From positions 4,083 to 68,082 of the forward strand of contig JAWSUT010000016.1 in NCBI GenBank assembly GCA_033549345.1: a stretch of DNA of 64,000 nt, given 5' to 3'. Of the stretch, positions 61,812-64,000 are shown one piece after another. Position 1 is the first letter of the stretch. Each line of letters opens with the position of its first letter. The position numbers and the translations under genes were made by a program. The DNA is from JAWSUT01 sp033549345 (GTDB taxonomy: Bacteria > Bacillota > Dethiobacteria > Dethiobacterales > Dethiobacteraceae). Under the pieces are notes generated by a model. That model ran no database searches. It was not told the origin of the DNA and saw only the letters and a program-made list of their open reading frames with translations.

Positions 61812-62672
61812 ATGAAACCCTTACTGAAAACGACTGTCGTTACCTTAGTTCTGTTGTTTGCCGTAATTATTTCTTCTTTTCTATCTCTATACAAAAGTCC
61901 CGTAGGGGTTGCCTGGGCTGTGGAGACGGCATCTACAGGATTTGGCATTTCCGTTTCTCCTGCCAGCAGCTTTTTAAACGCACCAAACGCTGCACCGGGT
62001 GACAGTGTAAATTCTGATTTAACGGTAACTAATACCGGTGAACTAGACTTTTGTTACAATATAACAGCGGTAAGAGAAGCGGGGGATGTAAATCTATTCG
62101 ATGCTCTTCTGTTAGCAATTATCGATGAAACAGGAAATCTTCTGTATCATGGACCGTTAAGCCAATTGCATGATTTCCATATAGGGATTCTTGGGCCCGG
62201 CAGTAGCGAGGTACTTAATTTCACGGTAACGTTCCCTTTGAGCAGTGACAATAATTTTCAAGGACTGAATGCAACTGTTTCATTCGTATTTACAGCTACA
62301 GAACACCCGGCAGAAATTAGTGGCTCTATTGTTTGGGACCCACCTTTGGAAAAAGCCGATGTCCACGTACGTAAGGGTGTAGTTATGCCAATTAAATTTC
62401 ACTTGATAAAAAGTGACGGTACGTTTGATACTATGAAGAGAGGCATTGATTTGATTATTACAGGAGTAGATGATAACGGCAATCCTGTAGAATATGTGTT
62501 TAGCGTGGTGAATAATACGCTTGATTGGGAAGAACACGGTTTAAACAAACCTCACTACAAGCTTATGTTTGACACAAAACTATATACCGTTGCACCAAAT
62601 ACGTATTACACCGCTACAGTGCATTATGGTCAACAGGTTCTTGGTTATACACGTTTTAAAAGCGGTCATTAA
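61812..62672 (+). CDS. surface protein with TasA-like and extra C-terminal domain
   Basis: Protein of 286 residues. Signal peptide (1-36), a TasA-like domain (about 40-160; NAAPGDSVNSDLTVTNTGELDF) and a C-terminal domain of about 115 residues (ISGSIVWDPPLEKADVHVRKG...) that I do not recognise. It ends the SipW locus, before a terminator. GGAGGAATG precedes the ATG. Confidence 0.75.
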   Translation: MKPLLKTTVVTLVLLFAVIISSFLSLYKSPVGVAWAVETASTGFGISVSPASSFLNAPNAAPGDSVNSDLTVTNTGELDFCYNITAVREAGDVNLFDALLLAIIDETGNLLYHGPLSQLHDFHIGILGPGSSEVLNFTVTFPLSSDNNFQGLNATVSFVFTATEHPAEISGSIVWDPPLEKADVHVRKGVVMPIKFHLIKSDGTFDTMKRGIDLIITGVDDNGNPVEYVFSVVNNTLDWEEHGLNKPHYKLMFDTKLYTVAPNTYYTATVHYGQQVLGYTRFKSGH

Positions 62673-62732
62673 GCTCAAGTCAGTTTGCCTTTAAACAGGT
62701 ATTCGACTCTACTCATTTTCAAATAAGGTGGC

Positions 62733-62760
62733 AAGTCAAGTCTTAGGGCTTGGCTTTTTT
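62733..62760 (+). terminator. terminator of the SipW/TasA locus
   Basis: Stem of about nine bp with two G-T pairs, TTAG loop and a T-run. Confidence 0.8.
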
Positions 62761-62798
62761 GTTGATACGAATAGGAGATACGTTAATATACAATTTTT

Positions 62799-63036
62799 TT
62801 TAAAACAGAGCTCCCCAGGATAAAACAGAAGATAAGGGATGTCCTTTTGACCGGAAGATCCAGCGTTCCCCTTTTTGACACGACGTATCTCCATGCCATG
62901 AGGGCTGTAGAGATGGCATTGGTTTAAAGGATAAGCTAAAGAGCATCCTGATGTTGTCCGTTTTGCGGAAAATATGTGCGCTCAGTGACCCGGACAGGTC
63001 AACAGCTAACACTGTAAAAAGCAGCTCTGTTTTAAA
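62799..63036. repeat. 238-base segment with 14-bp terminal inverted repeats
   Basis: TTTAAAACAGAGCT (62799-62812) is exactly repeated in inverse as AGCTCTGTTTTAAA (63023-63036). The inside codes for nothing I recognise, and the right arm lies in the loop and stem of the uspA terminator. A MITE or decayed insertion sequence is possible. With the flanks it accounts for the gene-free stretch 62673-63075. Confidence 0.4.
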
Positions 63037-63050
63037 TAGAGCTGCTTTTT
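63016..63050 (-). terminator. terminator of uspA
   Basis: Thirteen-bp stem AAAAAGCAGCTCT with its complement, serving the minus-strand gene that ends at 63076. Confidence 0.85.
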
Positions 63051-63075
63051 GGGGATTAAGTATTTTCTACTATAG

Positions 63076-63522
63076 CTATTTTACAATGTAGACGCTGGCT
63101 GATACTTCCTGCAAAACAGCATTGCTGACACTGCCCAGAAGAACTTTCTTTAAACCGCCAAGCCCTCTGCTGCCCATGACAACAAGGTCAAAGCCATCCT
63201 CTTCCACAACCTGGGCGATGGTTGCGGCCGGGTGCCCCTGTCTGAAGATCGTTTTAGCCTTTAGGTGCATCCCTTCCAGGATCTCCATTGCTTGCAGCAG
63301 AATTTTTTTGCTGTTCTCTTTTTCCTGCTCTTCGAGGTCTCTGTAGTATGCCAGGATTTCACTTGTAGGGAAGCCTACTTCCCCGAAGTATGCAGCGCGT
63401 CTGCTGACAAACACATGAATCACAGTAATCTCGTCTGTATTATAGCCCCTGGCAAGATTGGCTGCTTCATGTAGGGCTTTTACACTTTGCTCCGATCCGT
63501 CCACACACACTAAAATTTTCAT
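63076..63522 (-). CDS. universal stress protein UspA family
   Basis: Protein of 148 residues starting MKILVCVDGSEQSVKAL, with the ATP-binding motif GSRGLGGLKKVLLGSVSNAVL near the C-terminus (G-2x-G-9x-G-S/T pattern). ATP-binding UspA proteins act in stress survival. The ATG at 63522 has GAGGAGG upstream; the longer frame to 63585 is not needed. Confidence 0.93.
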   Translation of the reverse strand: MKILVCVDGSEQSVKALHEAANLARGYNTDEITVIHVFVSRRAAYFGEVGFPTSEILAYYRDLEEQEKENSKKILLQAMEILEGMHLKAKTIFRQGHPAATIAQVVEEDGFDLVVMGSRGLGGLKKVLLGSVSNAVLQEVSASVYIVK

Positions 63523-63721
63523 CTTGGGTTCCTCCTCTGAGCATTTCTCTATGATTTTAATTATATAACTCAACTTTCGCACCAAAAAAATAAGCTCTGA
63601 AGCCCATAAACACTAGGCTTCTCAACAAAAAAATAGTTGTATTGACAACAAAAACACCTCTCCGTTTGATAAAATGGAAGTGACGAACTTACCATACAAA
63701 CAGAAAGGTGTGTCTACAATT

Positions 63722-64000
63722 ATGATACTACACAACTCCCTGTCTGAAAAGGACGGAAAACAATATTTTGCGAGAAGTTTTTCTCAGTTGAAGGTGAGTA
63801 AACACCTTCGAGATGCTGGCATTAGAAAAACGTTTGGCTTTTCGGCCTTCATGGTATTTCAAATCCTCTTCCAATTAATTTTTATGGGGAAAAATTGGTA
63901 CCGTCTTTTAGACAGTGATCGTAAAAGTGACTTGCCAGGCAAGGATACCATCTATCGATTCCTTAATCATCAAAGATACGCATGGAGAGCATTCCTACAT
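63722..64000 (+). CDS. IS4-type transposase, 5' part (cut by window end)
   Basis: The window ends after 93 codons. N-terminal segment KHLRDAGIRKTFGFSAFMVFQ and KDTIYRFLNH resemble the N-terminus of IS4-family transposases of anaerobes. GAAAGGTGTG lies 14 bases before the ATG. The catalytic DDE part lies beyond the window, so the family is tentative. A possible left end lies upstream near 63590-63650. Confidence 0.7.
   Translation, partial: MILHNSLSEKDGKQYFARSFSQLKVSKHLRDAGIRKTFGFSAFMVFQILFQLIFMGKNWYRLLDSDRKSDLPGKDTIYRFLNHQRYAWRAFLH

Noticed and set aside
62800..63012. 70-codon minus-strand frame in the gap before uspA
   Set aside because: No recognisable domain, no ribosome binding site, and it lies inside the inverted-repeat segment.
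1..64000. tRNA, rRNA or CRISPR arrays
   Set aside because: No rRNA-like stretch, no cloverleaf with a TTCGA-type T-loop and no regularly spaced direct repeats were noticed by eye; a covariance search could still find a missed tRNA.

Overview
The window looks like the chromosome of a spore-forming, anaerobic, low-to-mid GC Firmicute with c-type cytochrome respiration. Support for this: ytrH/ytrI beside dnaE as in Bacillus, strong AGGAGG ribosome binding sites, a SipW/TasA-type surface-fibre locus, flavodiiron proteins, a Tat system and several multihaem cytochromes. A Dethiobacter-like lineage is my inference only. No rRNA, tRNA or CRISPR array was seen.

Layout. 0.1-9.4 kb: housekeeping (ytrIH, dnaE, pfkA, pyk, thioesterase, fxsA, histone-deacetylase-like amidohydrolase). 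9.4-20.8 kb: DUF1015, exonuclease plus CBS/DUF294 protein, diguanylate cyclase, a glcD-EamA-bacilliredoxin operon, an AcuB-like protein and a 4-hydroxybutyryl-CoA-dehydratase-like protein. 20.8-27.5 kb: typA, an ABC-F protein and an osmoprotectant ABC importer. 27.5-33.9 kb: octahaem nitrite-reductase-like cytochrome, flavodoxin-like protein, ABC exporter, transketolase, FmdB. 34.0-43.1 kb: a redox island bounded by two paralogous flavodiiron proteins, holding tatA, a Tat-exported selenoprotein, a second tatA, tatC, an 11-haem selenocytochrome, a tandem rhodanese lipoprotein and a three-HTH regulator. 43.3-57.4 kb: symporter, ABC exporter, dihaem lipoprotein, MFS, IclR regulator with a probable operator, an FMN glutamate-synthase-like protein, HD, GNAT, PanE-like and CstA. 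57.5-62.7 kb: sipW plus five surface proteins. 62.7-64 kb: a small inverted-repeat element, UspA and the start of a transposase gene.

Main discovery. Three genes are interrupted by an in-frame TGA that is best read as selenocysteine. Each is followed at the right distance by a SECIS-like hairpin: a YtxJ/BrxC bacilliredoxin (15590-15934), a Tat-exported split-Soret/C_GCAxxG_C_C-like dihaem lipoprotein (36101-36952) and an 11-CXXCH lipoprotein cytochrome (38664-39950). Read as stops, these TGAs would cut the genes into meaningless halves.

The island also carries a fossil. A decayed copy of the selenocytochrome leader and gene start lies upstream of tatA, and a decayed copy of the rhodanese 3' end and terminator lies after tatC. 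The Tat module therefore sits inside the remains of a duplicated cytochrome-rhodanese unit. My hypothesis is an extracytoplasmic, selenium-dependent redox system acting on sulfur (or metalloid) compounds, with the rhodanese handling sulfane sulfur, the multihaem cytochrome moving electrons and the Tat module exporting the pre-folded selenoprotein.
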